Shown: one piece after another, positions 1 to 10,274 of the stretch
How the letters are laid out: every line of letters begins with the position of its first letter
Position numbering within the stretch: position 1 is the stretch's first letter
The notes under the pieces: model-generated
The model's database searches: none
What the model saw: only the letters and a program-made list of their open reading frames with translations
Told to the model about the DNA's origin: nothing
Position numbers and translations under genes: made by a program
Assembly: GCF_030412015.1 (NCBI RefSeq)
Contig: NZ_JASNRD010000004.1
Coordinates: 1 to 64,000 of the forward strand
Length of the DNA stretch: 64,000 bases
Source of the DNA: Massilia sp. YIM B02763
GTDB lineage: Bacteria; Pseudomonadota; Gammaproteobacteria; Burkholderiales; Burkholderiaceae_D
Direction of reading: 5' to 3'

Positions 1-2338
1 CCAGCACGGCGGCGGCCAGACCCACCGCGCTTCGCTGAGCACCGGCATCGGCGACCTGGACAACGATGGCTACAACGCCTTCGTCACCGCGGAATGGCGC
101 CACCAGGGCGGCATCAAGCTGTCGGACCGCGACCAGTACGGCTGGGCCAACCGCGATTGGCGCGGCCGCGGCGGTAACGACCTGACCCTGGGCGTGCCGA
201 CCTCGCTGAACGGCTTCGTGACCCCGGCCAGCTCGCCGTTCCTGTACAACCCGACCGGTACGGGCGGTGCCAATAACGCGGCGAACTTCCTGTTCCTGGA
301 TCCGAGCTGCAACTACACCAAATACCGCGCGGGCCAGTGCTCGGTGACCGACAACGCCAGCTACATCCAGCCGGAAAGCGAAAACCTGAACCTGCTGGTC
401 GGCATGACCAAGAAGCTGAACGCCGACTGGGAACTGGCCTTCAAGGGCTCGATGTTCAAGCGCGACAGCCTGAACAACCGCGGCGTCGGCCCGACCTATT
501 CGTCGAGCACCTACGCAGGTACCACCACGCTGAACAACGGCGTGCTGAAAACCGGCGTCGGCCGCATCCCCAGCACCGTGTTCGCTCCGGGTGCCAGCAT
601 CGGCGCGGGCGGCATGACGAACCCGTTCGTCGCCGGAACCGCAACGGATGCCAACGGCAACCTGATCAATCCGGGTAATGCCCGCCTGTACGGCTACATC
701 CCGGGCATTGATGCGGCCAGCGTATCGGACAACACCTCGACCACGACCCGCTTCGCCCTCGACCTGACGGGCCGCGCCTACGGCTGGGACCTGCAGCTCG
801 CCGGCGGCCTGACCAAGGTCAAGGTCGACATCGACTACAGCGGCTACGTCGATCGTAATGCCCTGTACAACGCGATCAATGCAGGCCAGTGGAACGTCCT
901 GGGCGGCAACTCGCAGAGCCTGCTCGACCAGGTCTCGCCGCGCTTCTCGAACACCCTGACCTCGAAGCTGAACTACTTCGACGCCGTCGGTTCGCGCGAA
1001 CTGATGCAACTGGGCGCCGGCCCGCTGGCCCTGGCTGCCGGCCTGCACTGGCACAAGCGTACCTGGGACGCGCCGGCATCGTCGCTGACCGCCAACGGCC
1101 TGGTCGGCAACACCTCGGCGTTCGTGGTGGGCGACGAAACCAATACCGCCGCCTTCGCCGAACTGCAGGCGACCCCGATCAAGAACCTCGAGCTGCACGT
1201 CTCCAGCCGCTACGACCACTTCGACACCTACGGCAAGTCGTTCACGCCGGCGGCCAGCTTCAAGTGGACCCCGTCGCAGATGTTCGCCCTGCGCGGTACC
1301 TTCGCCCGCGGCTTCCGCGCACCGAACCCGGCTGAAACCGGCAATGCAGGTTCGTTCTTCCTGTTCAACGGCCTGAACGACCCGCTGCTGTGCGCCAACG
1401 GCCCGCGCGCCGCCGGCACCCCGGTCACCGGCGCCTGCAACATCCAGCCGACCTACGTGCAGACCACCAGCCAGGACCTGTCGCCGGAAAAATCGAAGTC
1501 GTACACCCTGGGTATCGTGGTCGAGCCGCTCAAGGGCCTGAACGCCACCCTGGACTACTACAAGATCGACGTGAAGAACCAGATCGTGACCGCAGCCGGC
1601 AACGATCCGAGCTACGTGCCGACCTTCGTGCGTAATGACCCGACCCCGATCGACCTGTACACCGGCAACGGCAATGAAGTCGCCGTGGGCACCCCGGCCG
1701 TCGGCACCATCGCCTACGCACAGTCGCCGTACATCAATGCCGGTTCGACCAAGACCGACGGCATCGAAGCGGACATCGGCTACCGCTGGCGCCTGCCGAG
1801 CGATATGGGTGTCGTGCGCGCGAACCTGAGCGCAGCCCATACGTTCAGCTACGAGCAGTCGGTCGCCGGCGTGACCTACCAGCTGGCCGGCACCCAGGGC
1901 CCGTCGGTGGTCTCGGGCGCAACCGGTTCGCCGAAGAACCGTGCCCAGTTCAGCCTCGGCTACTCGAAGGGTCCGCTGGACGTGAACGCGACGGTGAACT
2001 ACACCAGCAAGTTCTCGGCCCTGGATCCGTCGGTGGGCGGCACCAACTGCGCAACGGCATCGGCTGACATCACTGGCCGCGCCTACTTCCAGGACCTGGA
2101 CCAGCCGGAGTACTACTGCCACGTCGCATCGTTCACCGTCACCAACCTGAACGTGCAGTACAAGCTGAGCCAGAACCTGACCCTGAAGGGCTCGATCCTG
2201 AACCTGTTCGACAAGCAGCCGCCGTACGACCTGAGCACCTACGGCAACTCGAACGTGCAGACGTCGTACAACGCCTCGCTGCACCAGGCGGGCGCCGTCG
2301 GCCGCTTCTACAGCCTGGGCCTGGCCTACACGTTCTAA
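1..2338 (+). CDS. TonB-dependent outer-membrane receptor, C-terminal part (5' end outside window)
   Basis: The frame is open from base 2 to the TAA at 2336-2338, so the signal peptide, TonB box and plug lie upstream of the window. The visible ~778 residues are TBDR beta-barrel. They show alternating aromatic strands, the barrel motif FARGFRAPNPAE near nt 1300, LSPEKSKSYTLGIVVEP near nt 1480, and the closing LNLFDKQPP and YSLGLAYTF with a terminal Phe, as needed for Bam-dependent insertion. The family transports siderophores, vitamin B12 or oligosaccharides using TonB-ExbBD energy. The substrate cannot be read from the barrel. It resembles the VTGSRI-type receptors further along the window. 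It is followed by a strong terminator and is transcribed separately from the next receptor. Confidence 0.93.
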   Translation, partial: QHGGGQTHRASLSTGIGDLDNDGYNAFVTAEWRHQGGIKLSDRDQYGWANRDWRGRGGNDLTLGVPTSLNGFVTPASSPFLYNPTGTGGANNAANFLFLDPSCNYTKYRAGQCSVTDNASYIQPESENLNLLVGMTKKLNADWELAFKGSMFKRDSLNNRGVGPTYSSSTYAGTTTLNNGVLKTGVGRIPSTVFAPGASIGAGGMTNPFVAGTATDANGNLINPGNARLYGYIPGIDAASVSDNTSTTTRFALDLTGRAYGWDLQLAGGLTKVKVDIDYSGYVDRNALYNAINAGQWNVLGGNSQSLLDQVSPRFSNTLTSKLNYFDAVGSRELMQLGAGPLALAAGLHWHKRTWDAPASSLTANGLVGNTSAFVVGDETNTAAFAELQATPIKNLELHVSSRYDHFDTYGKSFTPAASFKWTPSQMFALRGTFARGFRAPNPAETGNAGSFFLFNGLNDPLLCANGPRAAGTPVTGACNIQPTYVQTTSQDLSPEKSKSYTLGIVVEPLKGLNATLDYYKIDVKNQIVTAAGNDPSYVPTFVRNDPTPIDLYTGNGNEVAVGTPAVGTIAYAQSPYINAGSTKTDGIEADIGYRWRLPSDMGVVRANLSAAHTFSYEQSVAGVTYQLAGTQGPSVVSGATGSPKNRAQFSLGYSKGPLDVNATVNYTSKFSALDPSVGGTNCATASADITGRAYFQDLDQPEYYCHVASFTVTNLNVQYKLSQNLTLKGSILNLFDKQPPYDLSTYGNSNVQTSYNASLHQAGAVGRFYSLGLAYTF

Positions 2339-2391
2339 GCTTCGCTTGAACGGATGACGGCGCCAGCGCCGTCATCGCCGTCTCCACGACA

Positions 2392-2437
2392 GGGGCGGGC
2401 GAGTCATCATGCATGACTCGCCCGCCCCGTTTTCGTT
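2392..2437 (+). terminator. Intrinsic terminator after the first TBDR gene
   Basis: A 16-bp perfect GC-rich stem (2392-2407 with 2413-2428) and a 5-nt loop are followed by a GTTTTCGTT tract. A second hairpin (2353-2362 with 2367-2376), lacking a T tract, lies between the stop codon and this one. Confidence 0.85.
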
Positions 2438-2963
2438 AACGGCCGCCTTTCGTCGATTTCACCGGTAACCATTGTTCGGCAGTGAACAGGCCGACCGATA
2501 CGTTGTTTCTTCCCAACGGTCTCTTCAAGAAAACCTGTTCTACAAATGCCGTGAAAATGCGCTAACACTGTGCATTTCCAGATGAAGACGACGCCCGGTG
2601 AGCATTATGGGTGCAATGCAATAATCCCGCTCGCTGTACCGATCCGCAGCGTTTCACGATATTGCGCATCCGGGAACCCTGGCGCAATTCACTGCTTGTA
2701 AATACGTATTTTCTGTTGCAATCGCACATTGTCACGAATATTCACGCACTATTTCGGTGCTAACAAATAGTGTTCTTGTCGTAAAGATTGTGTCATTTCT
2801 CGAATTGACTCTTGAAGAAAGGATATGTTTTTATGACATGCATATCCGCTGGCCAAGAAATGTTTGTTTTCGGCGGATAGAAGAGAGAAAAACCCGTTTC
2901 GTGATTGAAAACAGATGCGGCCGGCGTCAGCGCCGGCTTCGATAACAGAACAGGAAAGATCAC
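2438..2963. other. Noncoding region upstream of the Oar-like TBDR
   Basis: About 525 nt without a credible gene and with lower GC than its surroundings, consistent with a promoter and regulatory region for the receptor at 2964. It holds a perfect 12-nt palindrome, AAATACGTATTT, at 2700-2711, and an inverted repeat GGATATG (2821-2827) / CATATCC about 20 nt downstream. I could not assign a confident -35/-10 pair. Confidence 0.5.
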
Positions 2964-5900
2964 ATGTTGAAGAAAACTGTCGTAGTCCACGCGCTCGCCC
3001 TGGCGTTCGGGGGCACCGCCCTCGTACTGGGCGTTGCTTCGCCCGCTTTCGCACAGTCGAACGCCACCGGCACCGTGTCCGGCCGCGTGGAAGGCACGCC
3101 GGGCGCCAGCATCGCGCTGACGAACGTCGAAACGGGCCTGCGCCGCACGGCAACCGTCGACGCCGCCGGCCGTTACCAGGCAACGTCGCTGCCTCCAGGG
3201 CACTATCGCGTGGACCTGCTCCAGAACGGCAACGTGGTGCGCAGCACCGAAGTCGACGTGCTGTTGGCCCAGGGCGTCGACGCGTCGTTCACCAATGTCC
3301 AGGAAGTCCAGGTGACGGGCCGCCGCAGCCGCATCGACCTCACCACGGCCGCCAACGGCGTCACGTTTACCGCCAAGGAACTGAACAAGCTGCCGGTACA
3401 GCAAAACCTGACTTCCATCGTGCTGCTGGCCCCGAATACCACGCGCGGCGATCCGGCATTCGGCAACACCGCTTCCTTCGGCGGCAGCGGCGTGTCCGAG
3501 AACGCGTTCTACCTGAACGGCTTCCCGATCACCAATCCGCTCAGCCAGCTGGGTTCGATGGAACTGCCGTTCGGCGCGATCCAGCAGGCCAACGTACTGA
3601 CCGGCGGCTTCGGCGCCGAGTTCGGCCGTTCGATCGGCGGCGTGCTGGCGGTGACGTCGAAGAGCGGTACCAATACCTGGGAAGCGGGCGCCACCTACTC
3701 GATCGAGCCGAACGCATGGCGCGCGAACCGCCGCAACATCATCTACCCCAATAACGGCGCCGAGACCGATGGCCAGATCGACCTGCGCCGCGACAACCGC
3801 TCGACCACCACGCGCCAGTATGGCGGCTACGTCGGCGGTCCGATCATCCGCGACAAGCTGTTCATGTTCATCGCCGCGGACCAGACCCTTGGCACGGACA
3901 GCTACGTCGGCTCGGCCAGCTCCGCCGCCCCGTCGACGATCGCCGAAAGCGGCTGGAATGCGAACCGTACCTGGGAAAACCGCTGGCTCGGCAAGCTGGA
4001 CTGGAACATCACCGACAACCACCGCCTCGAGTTCACCAGCGCCGGCGACGACTATCGCGGCCGCTACCAGAAATATGGCTACGTGCTGGACGACAAGACA
4101 GTCAACAACGGCATCGTCAACCTGAACGGCCACCCGAACAACACCTTGTACTCGTCGGCCGTGGCGACCAATATGGGGCCGACCGACGCGTATTATCCGC
4201 AGCCTCCCGGTTCCAAGCTGAACTCGCTGCGCTACAACGGCCAGATCACCGACGACCTGACCGTCACCGCGCTTTACGGCGTCCTGAAGAGCGAGCGCGG
4301 CACGGTCTATGAGCAGGCAGGCCAGAATACGGGCGGCACCGTCCCACCGTCGGTTTCGGTCATCAATTACACCGGTGGCAACGGCCGCTGGCCGGCGCTC
4401 GATCCGAATCTGTTCCGTACACACAATATTTTCCCGGGCAACCGCGCTACGCCGGGCGAAGACGAGACGAAGGCAGCCCGCTTCGACATCGAATACAAGA
4501 TCGGCGACCACAAGCTGCGCGCCGGTATCGACTCCGTCAAGATCGACGTCAGCGGCGCAGGTGTCGCCACCAGTGGCGGCATGAGCTGGAGCTACCGCTG
4601 GGTCGGCGCCGGCAACGCTAACACGTCGGTGCCCCTGTCCTTCAGCCGTCCGGCCATCGTCGCCAACTACGGCGGTTCGGGCCTGGCGGGTTACTACGTC
4701 CGTTCGAACATCTTCAGCTCGATCACCGACGCGTCCGCGAAACAGAACGCCCAGTACCTCGAAGACCAATGGCAGGTCAGCAAGAACGTGCTGCTGACCC
4801 TGGGCGTGCGCAACGACACCTACTCCAACTCGAACGGCGATGGCGAAAAATTCATCGACATGAAGAGCCAGGTGGCGCCGCGCTTCTCGGCGATCTGGGA
4901 TGTGAACGGCGACCAGTCGCTCAAAGTCTATGGCAGCCTGGGCCGCTACTACCTGCAATTGCCGACTTCGGTGGCGGCGCGCGCGGCGTCGCGCTCGACC
5001 TACCTGAACCAGGATTTCACCTATACGGGCGTCGATCCGAACACCGGTGCGCCGCTGGGCCTGGTGCCGATCAATACGCAACAGTCGCCGGACGGTGAAT
5101 ACAACCAGCGCAAGGACCCGCGTGCCATCGTGGCCGACGGCCTGAAGCCGAACTACCAGGACGAGTTGACGATCGGCTTCGACAAGGCATGGTCGCCGGA
5201 CCTGAACTTCGGCGGCCGGGTCACCTACCGCAAGCTGGGTGCCGGTATCGACGACAGCTGCGACACCCGACCCATCCTCGACTTCGCGCAAAAGAACGGC
5301 ATCCCCATCCTGGCGCCCGATGCGGTCAACTGCTACATCTACAACCCCGGCCGCGACGTGACCTTGTGGGTGGATGGCAACGACGCGGCCGGCAACCCGG
5401 TCGTGACGGGCAAGGGCCAGTATGCGCACTTCACCACGGCGCAGATCGCCGAGCCGAAGGCCAAGCGTACCTACGCGGCGCTGGACGTGTACCTGGAACA
5501 CCCGATGCGCAACGGCTGGTTCGGGCGGGTCAACTACACGCTGTCGCGTTCCAAGGGCAATATGGAAGGGCAGACCCGTTCGGACACGGGGCAGACCGAC
5601 GTCGGCACCTCGGCGGCATGGGACTTCCCGGAATTCGCACCGGGTAGCGATGGCCTGCTGCCGAACGACCGCAAGCACCAGTTGAAGGCCTTGGGCGCGT
5701 ACCAGATCACGCCGGAACTGACGGTCGGTGGCTTCGCGACGATCCAGTCCGGCCGTCCGCGCCTGTGCCTGGGGACCAACAACCTGTCCGACGGTTCCGA
5801 CGATAACGGCAACGGCCTGGATCCGAGCTTCCCCTACAACGTCGCCTACGGCGGCCCGGGCTACAGCGCCGAGTACTACTACTGTGGCGGCAAGCCGGCG

Positions 5901-6155
5901 CCGCGCGGGTCCCTCGGCCGCCTGCCCTGGGAAAAACGCCTGGACCTGAACCTGGTCTATGCGCCCAACATGCTCAAGGGACTCGCCGTCAAGGTCGATG
6001 TGTTCAACGTATTCAACTCGCAGCGTCCGATCACCCAGGATCCGACCTACGACGAGGGCGACGAGAACGTGCTCGCCGCCACGTACAACCAGTACACGGC
6101 CTACCAGGCTGCGCGTTCGATCAAGCTGACGGTGGAGTACAACAAGCGCTTCTGA
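2964..6155 (+). CDS. TonB-dependent receptor with N-terminal carboxypeptidase-regulatory-like domain (Oar-like)
   Basis: An outer-membrane receptor of 1063 aa. The ATG follows AGGAAAGA at a suitable distance. Residues 1-30 are a Sec signal peptide ending AFA. Residues ~34-111 resemble a carboxypeptidase regulatory-like (CarboxypepD_reg/Ig-like) domain (GRVEGTPGASIALTNVETG). EVQVTGRR (~114-121) is the TonB-box region, and a plug follows at ~128-235 with the hallmark FGAEFGRSIGGVLAVTSKSG. The rest is the barrel, ending LTVEYNKRF. This architecture matches the Oar/CirA-like receptors of myxobacteria and proteobacteria, which are linked to adhesion or to uptake of proteinaceous or polymeric material. 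The substrate is not deducible. It stands alone between two terminators, so it is probably monocistronic. Confidence 0.93.
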   Translation: MLKKTVVVHALALAFGGTALVLGVASPAFAQSNATGTVSGRVEGTPGASIALTNVETGLRRTATVDAAGRYQATSLPPGHYRVDLLQNGNVVRSTEVDVLLAQGVDASFTNVQEVQVTGRRSRIDLTTAANGVTFTAKELNKLPVQQNLTSIVLLAPNTTRGDPAFGNTASFGGSGVSENAFYLNGFPITNPLSQLGSMELPFGAIQQANVLTGGFGAEFGRSIGGVLAVTSKSGTNTWEAGATYSIEPNAWRANRRNIIYPNNGAETDGQIDLRRDNRSTTTRQYGGYVGGPIIRDKLFMFIAADQTLGTDSYVGSASSAAPSTIAESGWNANRTWENRWLGKLDWNITDNHRLEFTSAGDDYRGRYQKYGYVLDDKTVNNGIVNLNGHPNNTLYSSAVATNMGPTDAYYPQPPGSKLNSLRYNGQITDDLTVTALYGVLKSERGTVYEQAGQNTGGTVPPSVSVINYTGGNGRWPALDPNLFRTHNIFPGNRATPGEDETKAARFDIEYKIGDHKLRAGIDSVKIDVSGAGVATSGGMSWSYRWVGAGNANTSVPLSFSRPAIVANYGGSGLAGYYVRSNIFSSITDASAKQNAQYLEDQWQVSKNVLLTLGVRNDTYSNSNGDGEKFIDMKSQVAPRFSAIWDVNGDQSLKVYGSLGRYYLQLPTSVAARAASRSTYLNQDFTYTGVDPNTGAPLGLVPINTQQSPDGEYNQRKDPRAIVADGLKPNYQDELTIGFDKAWSPDLNFGGRVTYRKLGAGIDDSCDTRPILDFAQKNGIPILAPDAVNCYIYNPGRDVTLWVDGNDAAGNPVVTGKGQYAHFTTAQIAEPKAKRTYAALDVYLEHPMRNGWFGRVNYTLSRSKGNMEGQTRSDTGQTDVGTSAAWDFPEFAPGSDGLLPNDRKHQLKALGAYQITPELTVGGFATIQSGRPRLCLGTNNLSDGSDDNGNGLDPSFPYNVAYGGPGYSAEYYYCGGKPAPRGSLGRLPWEKRLDLNLVYAPNMLKGLAVKVDVFNVFNSQRPITQDPTYDEGDENVLAATYNQYTAYQAARSIKLTVEYNKRF

Positions 6156-6163
6156 TGAAGCTT

Positions 6164-6220
6164 GATACGGCGCCGTCCGGCGCCGTATCCATTCACCGCG
6201 GCTTCGGCCGCGGTTTTTTT
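6164..6220 (+). terminator. Double-hairpin terminator after the Oar-like TBDR
   Basis: Two hairpins lie in series. The first has an 11-bp stem (6164-6174 with 6179-6189). The second has an 8-bp stem (6195-6202 with 6207-6214), a UUCG tetraloop and a run of seven T. The second is the canonical terminator. Confidence 0.9.
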
Positions 6221-6240
6221 GCCTATCTATATAGCTGCGT

Positions 6241-6969
6241 TCAGATCCCGCCCCATCCCGCCGCCAGGATCGCCAGCGCCGCCAGCCCCGCCGTCTCGGT
6301 GCGCAGCACGCGCGGTCCCATCGACAGGGGCAGGGCGCCGGCGGCGATCGCCGCGTCTTCTTCCTCGTCGCTGAAGCCGCCTTCCGGACCGACCAGCAGC
6401 ACCACGTCGCGGGCAGTGTTTGCCCGCGTCCATTGCGCCAGCGAGGCGTCCGCGCGCGGGCTGAGCAGGATGCGCGCGGCGCCATCCTGCGGCTGGGCGA
6501 TCCAGCGGCCGAATTCCTGCACCGGGGCCACGCCGGCCAGGCAGTTGCGGCCGCATTGTTCGGAAGCGCTTACTACCACGCCCTCCCAGTGGGCGAGGCG
6601 CTTTTCCGCGCGCTCGCCGGCCAGTTTCACCACCGAGCGCCGCGCCGCCAGCGGCTGGATGCGCGTCACGCCCAGCTCGACCGCCTTTTCCACGATCCAG
6701 TCCATCTTGCTGCCTTCCGGCAGGCCCTGGGCCAGCGTGACGGAGAAGGGCAGTTCGGCATCGACGGCGTCGTGGGCGAGGACTTCGGCGCTGGCGCGGC
6801 GCTTGCCGATGTCGACCAGGCGGGCACGCACCTGGCCGCCCTCGCCGTTGAACAGCACCAGCTCGTCGCCGGCCTGCTGGCGCACGACGTGCAGGTGGTG
6901 GGCGACGGTTTCCGGCAGGTCGACGACGGCGCCGGGGGGGAGCGGTTGCGGGCAGTAGAAGCGTGGCAT
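6241..6969 (-). CDS. rsmE: 16S rRNA (uracil-1498-N3)-methyltransferase RsmE
   Basis: A 242-aa SPOUT-class methyltransferase that methylates N3 of U1498 in helix 44 of 16S rRNA, using SAM. Family marks are the start MPRFYCPQ, the PUA-like N-terminal domain with VAHHLHVVR, LPEGSKMDWIVEKAVELGV, the SEQCGR motif, and the C-terminal knot LLVGPEGGFSDEE followed by LGPRVLR-like sequence (here MGPRVLRTETAGLAAL). A TTG codon three residues upstream would extend the frame, but the ATG at 6969 matches the usual family start. It is divergent from tkt, with about 120 nt between the two starts. Confidence 0.95.
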   Translation of the reverse strand: MPRFYCPQPLPPGAVVDLPETVAHHLHVVRQQAGDELVLFNGEGGQVRARLVDIGKRRASAEVLAHDAVDAELPFSVTLAQGLPEGSKMDWIVEKAVELGVTRIQPLAARRSVVKLAGERAEKRLAHWEGVVVSASEQCGRNCLAGVAPVQEFGRWIAQPQDGAARILLSPRADASLAQWTRANTARDVVLLVGPEGGFSDEEEDAAIAAGALPLSMGPRVLRTETAGLAALAILAAGWGGI

Positions 6970-7091
6970 GGATGGCAAACGGCAAATGGACAGACCGGCA
7001 TTTTAAATCCGCGGCCCCGTCCTCTGCTAAAATACGCGGTTAAGGCACGCCGCAACGCCACCGCTTCCAATCCTCAGTACCTACCGCACCC

Positions 7092-9086
7092 ATGAAATCT
7101 CTGCAAACCACCACCCTGATGGCCAACGCGATCCGTGCGCTGGCGATGGACGCCGTCCAGAAAGCAAACTCCGGCCACCCCGGCATGCCGATGGGCATGG
7201 CCGAGATCGCCGTCGCGCTGTGGGACGGCCACTATCGCCACAACCCGGCCAATCCGGGCTGGATGAACCGCGACCGCTTCCTGCTGTCGAACGGCCACGG
7301 TTCGATGCTGCACTACGCGCTGCTGCACCTGTCGGGCTACGACCTGACCATGGACGACATCCGCAACTTCCGCCAGCTGCACAGCAAGACCCCGGGCCAC
7401 CCGGAAGTGCACATCACCCCGGGCGTGGAAACCACCACGGGTCCGCTGGGCCAGGGCATCGCCAACGCGGTGGGCATGGCGCTGGCCGAGTGGCTGCTGG
7501 CACGTGAATTCAACCGTCCGGGCTTCGACATCGTCGACCACTACACCTACGCCTTCGTCGGCGACGGCTGCCTGATGGAAGGCATCTCGCACGAAGTGGC
7601 GTCGCTGGCCGGCACGCTGCGCCTGAACAAGATGATCTGGCTGTACGACGACAACGGCATCTCGATCGACGGCAAGGTCGAAGGCTGGTTCACCGACGAC
7701 ACCCCGAAGCGCTTCGCGGCCTACGGCTGGAACGTGATCCCCGACGTCGACGGCCATGATGTGGCTGCCGTCGATGCGGCGATCGCCCAGGCGAAGAATT
7801 CGGACCGTCCGACCCTGATCTGCTGCAAGACCATCATCGGCAAGGGCTCGCCGAACCTGCAGGGCGGCGACAAGGTGCACGGCGCCGCGCTGGGCGAGAA
7901 GGAAGTCGCGGCGGTGCGCGAACACCTGATCTGGGATTCGATCCCGTTCGACATCCCGGCCCCGATCTACGAAGCCTGGGACCAGAAGCAGAAGGGCGCC
8001 GCCGCCCAGGCGGAGTGGGACGCCCTGTTCGCCGGCTACCGCGCGCAGTATCCGGAACTGGCGGCCGAATTCGAGCGCCGCATGAAGGGCGAGCTGCCGG
8101 GCAAGTTCGAGGAAACGCTGGCCGCCGCCATCGCCTCGACCGTCGAGAAGAAGGAAACCATCGCCACCCGCAAGGCGAGCCAGAACGCGATCCAGGCGCT
8201 GGCCGGCGTGCTGCCGGAATTCCTGGGCGGCTCGGCCGACCTGACCGGCTCGAACCTGACCAACTGGAAGGAATCGATCCCGGTGCGCTCGGGCACCCCG
8301 GGCAACCACATCAACTACGGCGTGCGCGAATTCGGCATGGCCGCCATGATGAACGGCGTCGCCCTGCACGGCGGCTTCATCCCGTTCGGCGCGACCTTCC
8401 TGACCTTCTCGGACTACAGCCGCAACGCGCTGCGCATGGCGTCGCTGATGAAGATCCGTTCGCTGTTCGTGTTCACCCACGACTCGATCGGCCTGGGCGA
8501 AGACGGCCCGACCCACCAGTCGATCGAACACGTCTCGTCGCTGCGCCTGATCCCGGGCCTGGACAACTGGCGTCCGTGCGACACCACCGAGTCGATGGTG
8601 GCCTGGGGCGAGGCCCTGAAGCGCAAGGACGGCCCGTCGACGCTGATCTTCTCGCGCCAGAACCTGCCGTACATGGAACGCGATGCCGCCACCGTCGCCA
8701 ACGTGGCCAAGGGCGGCTACGTGCTGCGCGACGTGCACGCGCCGCGCGCCGTGCTGATCGCCACCGGTTCCGAAGTCGAACTGGCGATGAAGGCCGCCGA
8801 CGCGCTGGCCGGCCAGGGCATCGGCGTGCGCGTCGTGTCGATGCCGTCGACCGACGTGTTCGAGCGCCAGGACGCCGCCTACAAGGCGCAAGTGCTGGGC
8901 AAGGGCATCCCGCGCGTGGCCATCGAAGCCGGCGTGACCGACTTCTGGTACAAGTACGTGGGCCTGGAAGGCGCCGTGGTCGGCATCGACACCTTCGGCG
9001 AATCGGCCCCGGCGCCCGTGCTGTTCAAGCACTTCGGCTTCACGGTCGAGAACGTCGTCGGCAAGGTCAAGTCGGTGCTGGCATAA
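7092..9086 (+). CDS. tkt: Transketolase
   Basis: A thiamine-diphosphate enzyme of 664 aa that moves two-carbon ketol units between sugar phosphates in the pentose phosphate pathway. The N-terminal region carries [13 protein letters not shown] and the ThDP motif [15 protein letters not shown]...DDNGISIDG. The central pyrimidine-binding domain has [16 protein letters not shown]. The C-terminal domain runs to KVKSVLA. Length matches bacterial Tkt. The ATG at 7092 gives [30 protein letters not shown] at 7028-7033 may be the -10 element. It is followed directly by gap, a common betaproteobacterial pairing of central carbon genes. Confidence 0.97.
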   Translation: MKSLQTTTLMANAIRALAMDAVQKANSGHPGMPMGMAEIAVALWDGHYRHNPANPGWMNRDRFLLSNGHGSMLHYALLHLSGYDLTMDDIRNFRQLHSKTPGHPEVHITPGVETTTGPLGQGIANAVGMALAEWLLAREFNRPGFDIVDHYTYAFVGDGCLMEGISHEVASLAGTLRLNKMIWLYDDNGISIDGKVEGWFTDDTPKRFAAYGWNVIPDVDGHDVAAVDAAIAQAKNSDRPTLICCKTIIGKGSPNLQGGDKVHGAALGEKEVAAVREHLIWDSIPFDIPAPIYEAWDQKQKGAAAQAEWDALFAGYRAQYPELAAEFERRMKGELPGKFEETLAAAIASTVEKKETIATRKASQNAIQALAGVLPEFLGGSADLTGSNLTNWKESIPVRSGTPGNHINYGVREFGMAAMMNGVALHGGFIPFGATFLTFSDYSRNALRMASLMKIRSLFVFTHDSIGLGEDGPTHQSIEHVSSLRLIPGLDNWRPCDTTESMVAWGEALKRKDGPSTLIFSRQNLPYMERDAATVANVAKGGYVLRDVHAPRAVLIATGSEVELAMKAADALAGQGIGVRVVSMPSTDVFERQDAAYKAQVLGKGIPRVAIEAGVTDFWYKYVGLEGAVVGIDTFGESAPAPVLFKHFGFTVENVVGKVKSVLA

Positions 9087-9195
9087 GTCTTTGAGTTGAT
9101 GTACTCCGCCGCGCGCGCCAGGAGACGGGAGCGCGCGGCCGATTTTCGCGCTATGCTTGCGTGATGATGAATTTTTTTCAATCAGGAGTGAATAA

Positions 9196-10206
9196 ATGAC
9201 GATCAAAGTAGCAATCAACGGTTATGGCCGCATCGGCCGCAACGTCCTGCGTGCCTTCTACGAAGGCGGCAAGAAGCAGGACATCCAGATCGTGGCGATC
9301 AACGACCTCGGCAACTCGGAGTCGAACGCCCACCTGACCCGCTACGACACCACGCACGGCAAGTTCCCGGGCACCGTCGAAGTCGACGGCGACTTCATGA
9401 TCGTCAACGGCGACCGCATCCGCGTGTTCGCGCAGCGCAATCCGGCCGAGATCCCCTGGGGCGAACTGGGCGTGGACGTCGTGCTCGAGTGCACCGGCTT
9501 CTTCACCACCAAGGAAAAGGCATCGGCCCACCTGAAGGGCGGCGCCAAGAAGGTCATCATCTCGGCACCGGGCGGCAAGGACGTCGACGCCACCATCGTG
9601 TTCGGCGTCAACAACGACGTGCTGAAGGCGTCGGACACCGTGATCTCGAACGCCTCCTGCACCACCAATTGCCTGGCCCCGCTGGTCAAGCCGCTGAACG
9701 ATGCCATCGGCCTGGAAAACGGCCTGATGACCACCGTGCACGCCTACACCAACGACCAGGTGCTGACCGACGTGATGCACGAAGACCTGCGCCGCGCCCG
9801 TTCGGCCACGCACTCGATGATCCCGACCAAGACCGGCGCCGCCGCCGCGGTCGGCCTCGTGCTGCCGGAACTGAACGGCAAGCTGGACGGCTACGCGATC
9901 CGCGTGCCGACCATCAACGTGTCGATCGTCGACCTGTCGTTCATCGCCAAGCGCGACACGACCGTGGACGAGATCAACCAGATCATGAAGGCCGCCGCCG
10001 ACGGTCCGCTGGCCGGCATCCTGACCTACAACACGGCGCCGCTGGTCTCGGTCGACTACAACCACAACCCGGCCTCGTCGAACTTCGACGCCACGCTGAC
10101 CAAGGTGTCGGGCCGCCTGGTGAAGGTCTCGTCGTGGTATGACAACGAGTGGGGCTTCAGCAACCGCATGCTGGACACCACCGTGGCGCTGATGAACGCC
10201 AAATAA
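9196..10206 (+). CDS. gap: Glyceraldehyde-3-phosphate dehydrogenase, type I
   Basis: A glycolytic dehydrogenase of 336 aa that oxidises glyceraldehyde-3-phosphate to 1,3-bisphosphoglycerate. The Rossmann motif INGYGRIGR is at residues 7-15. Asp37 in the AINDLGN segment favours NAD over NADP. The catalytic Cys155 lies in [11 protein letters not shown]. The C-terminal [13 protein letters not shown] is standard. AGGAG lies seven bases upstream of the ATG. A 109-nt gap containing a GC-rich hairpin separates it from tkt, so it may have its own promoter (TATGCT at 9152-9157 is a possible -10). Confidence 0.97.
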   Translation: MTIKVAINGYGRIGRNVLRAFYEGGKKQDIQIVAINDLGNSESNAHLTRYDTTHGKFPGTVEVDGDFMIVNGDRIRVFAQRNPAEIPWGELGVDVVLECTGFFTTKEKASAHLKGGAKKVIISAPGGKDVDATIVFGVNNDVLKASDTVISNASCTTNCLAPLVKPLNDAIGLENGLMTTVHAYTNDQVLTDVMHEDLRRARSATHSMIPTKTGAAAAVGLVLPELNGKLDGYAIRVPTINVSIVDLSFIAKRDTTVDEINQIMKAAADGPLAGILTYNTAPLVSVDYNHNPASSNFDATLTKVSGRLVKVSSWYDNEWGFSNRMLDTTVALMNAK

Positions 10207-10216
10207 TTCGTTCCAG

Positions 10217-10254
10217 CCATAAAAAAACGCTCCTTCGGGAGCGTTTTTTTATGG
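10217..10254. terminator. Bidirectional terminator between convergent gap and map
   Basis: CCATAAAAAAACGCTCC (10217-10233), a UUCG loop and the perfect complementary arm (10238-10254) give a symmetric stem. It has seven A on one side and seven T on the other, so it can terminate transcription from either direction. Confidence 0.93.
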
Positions 10255-10274
10255 CGCGGATGACGCAGCGTACC

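Noticed and set aside
2793..6485. 1230-codon open frame on the minus strand opposite the Oar-like TBDR
   Set aside because: Arg/Val/Ala-rich translation with no domain and no ribosome-binding site. It is the antisense shadow of a GC-rich gene with clear family motifs. Similar shadows at 10867-14088, 19142-22231, 24329-27391, 33561-36569, 45150-47384 and 49879-52788 were rejected for the same reason.
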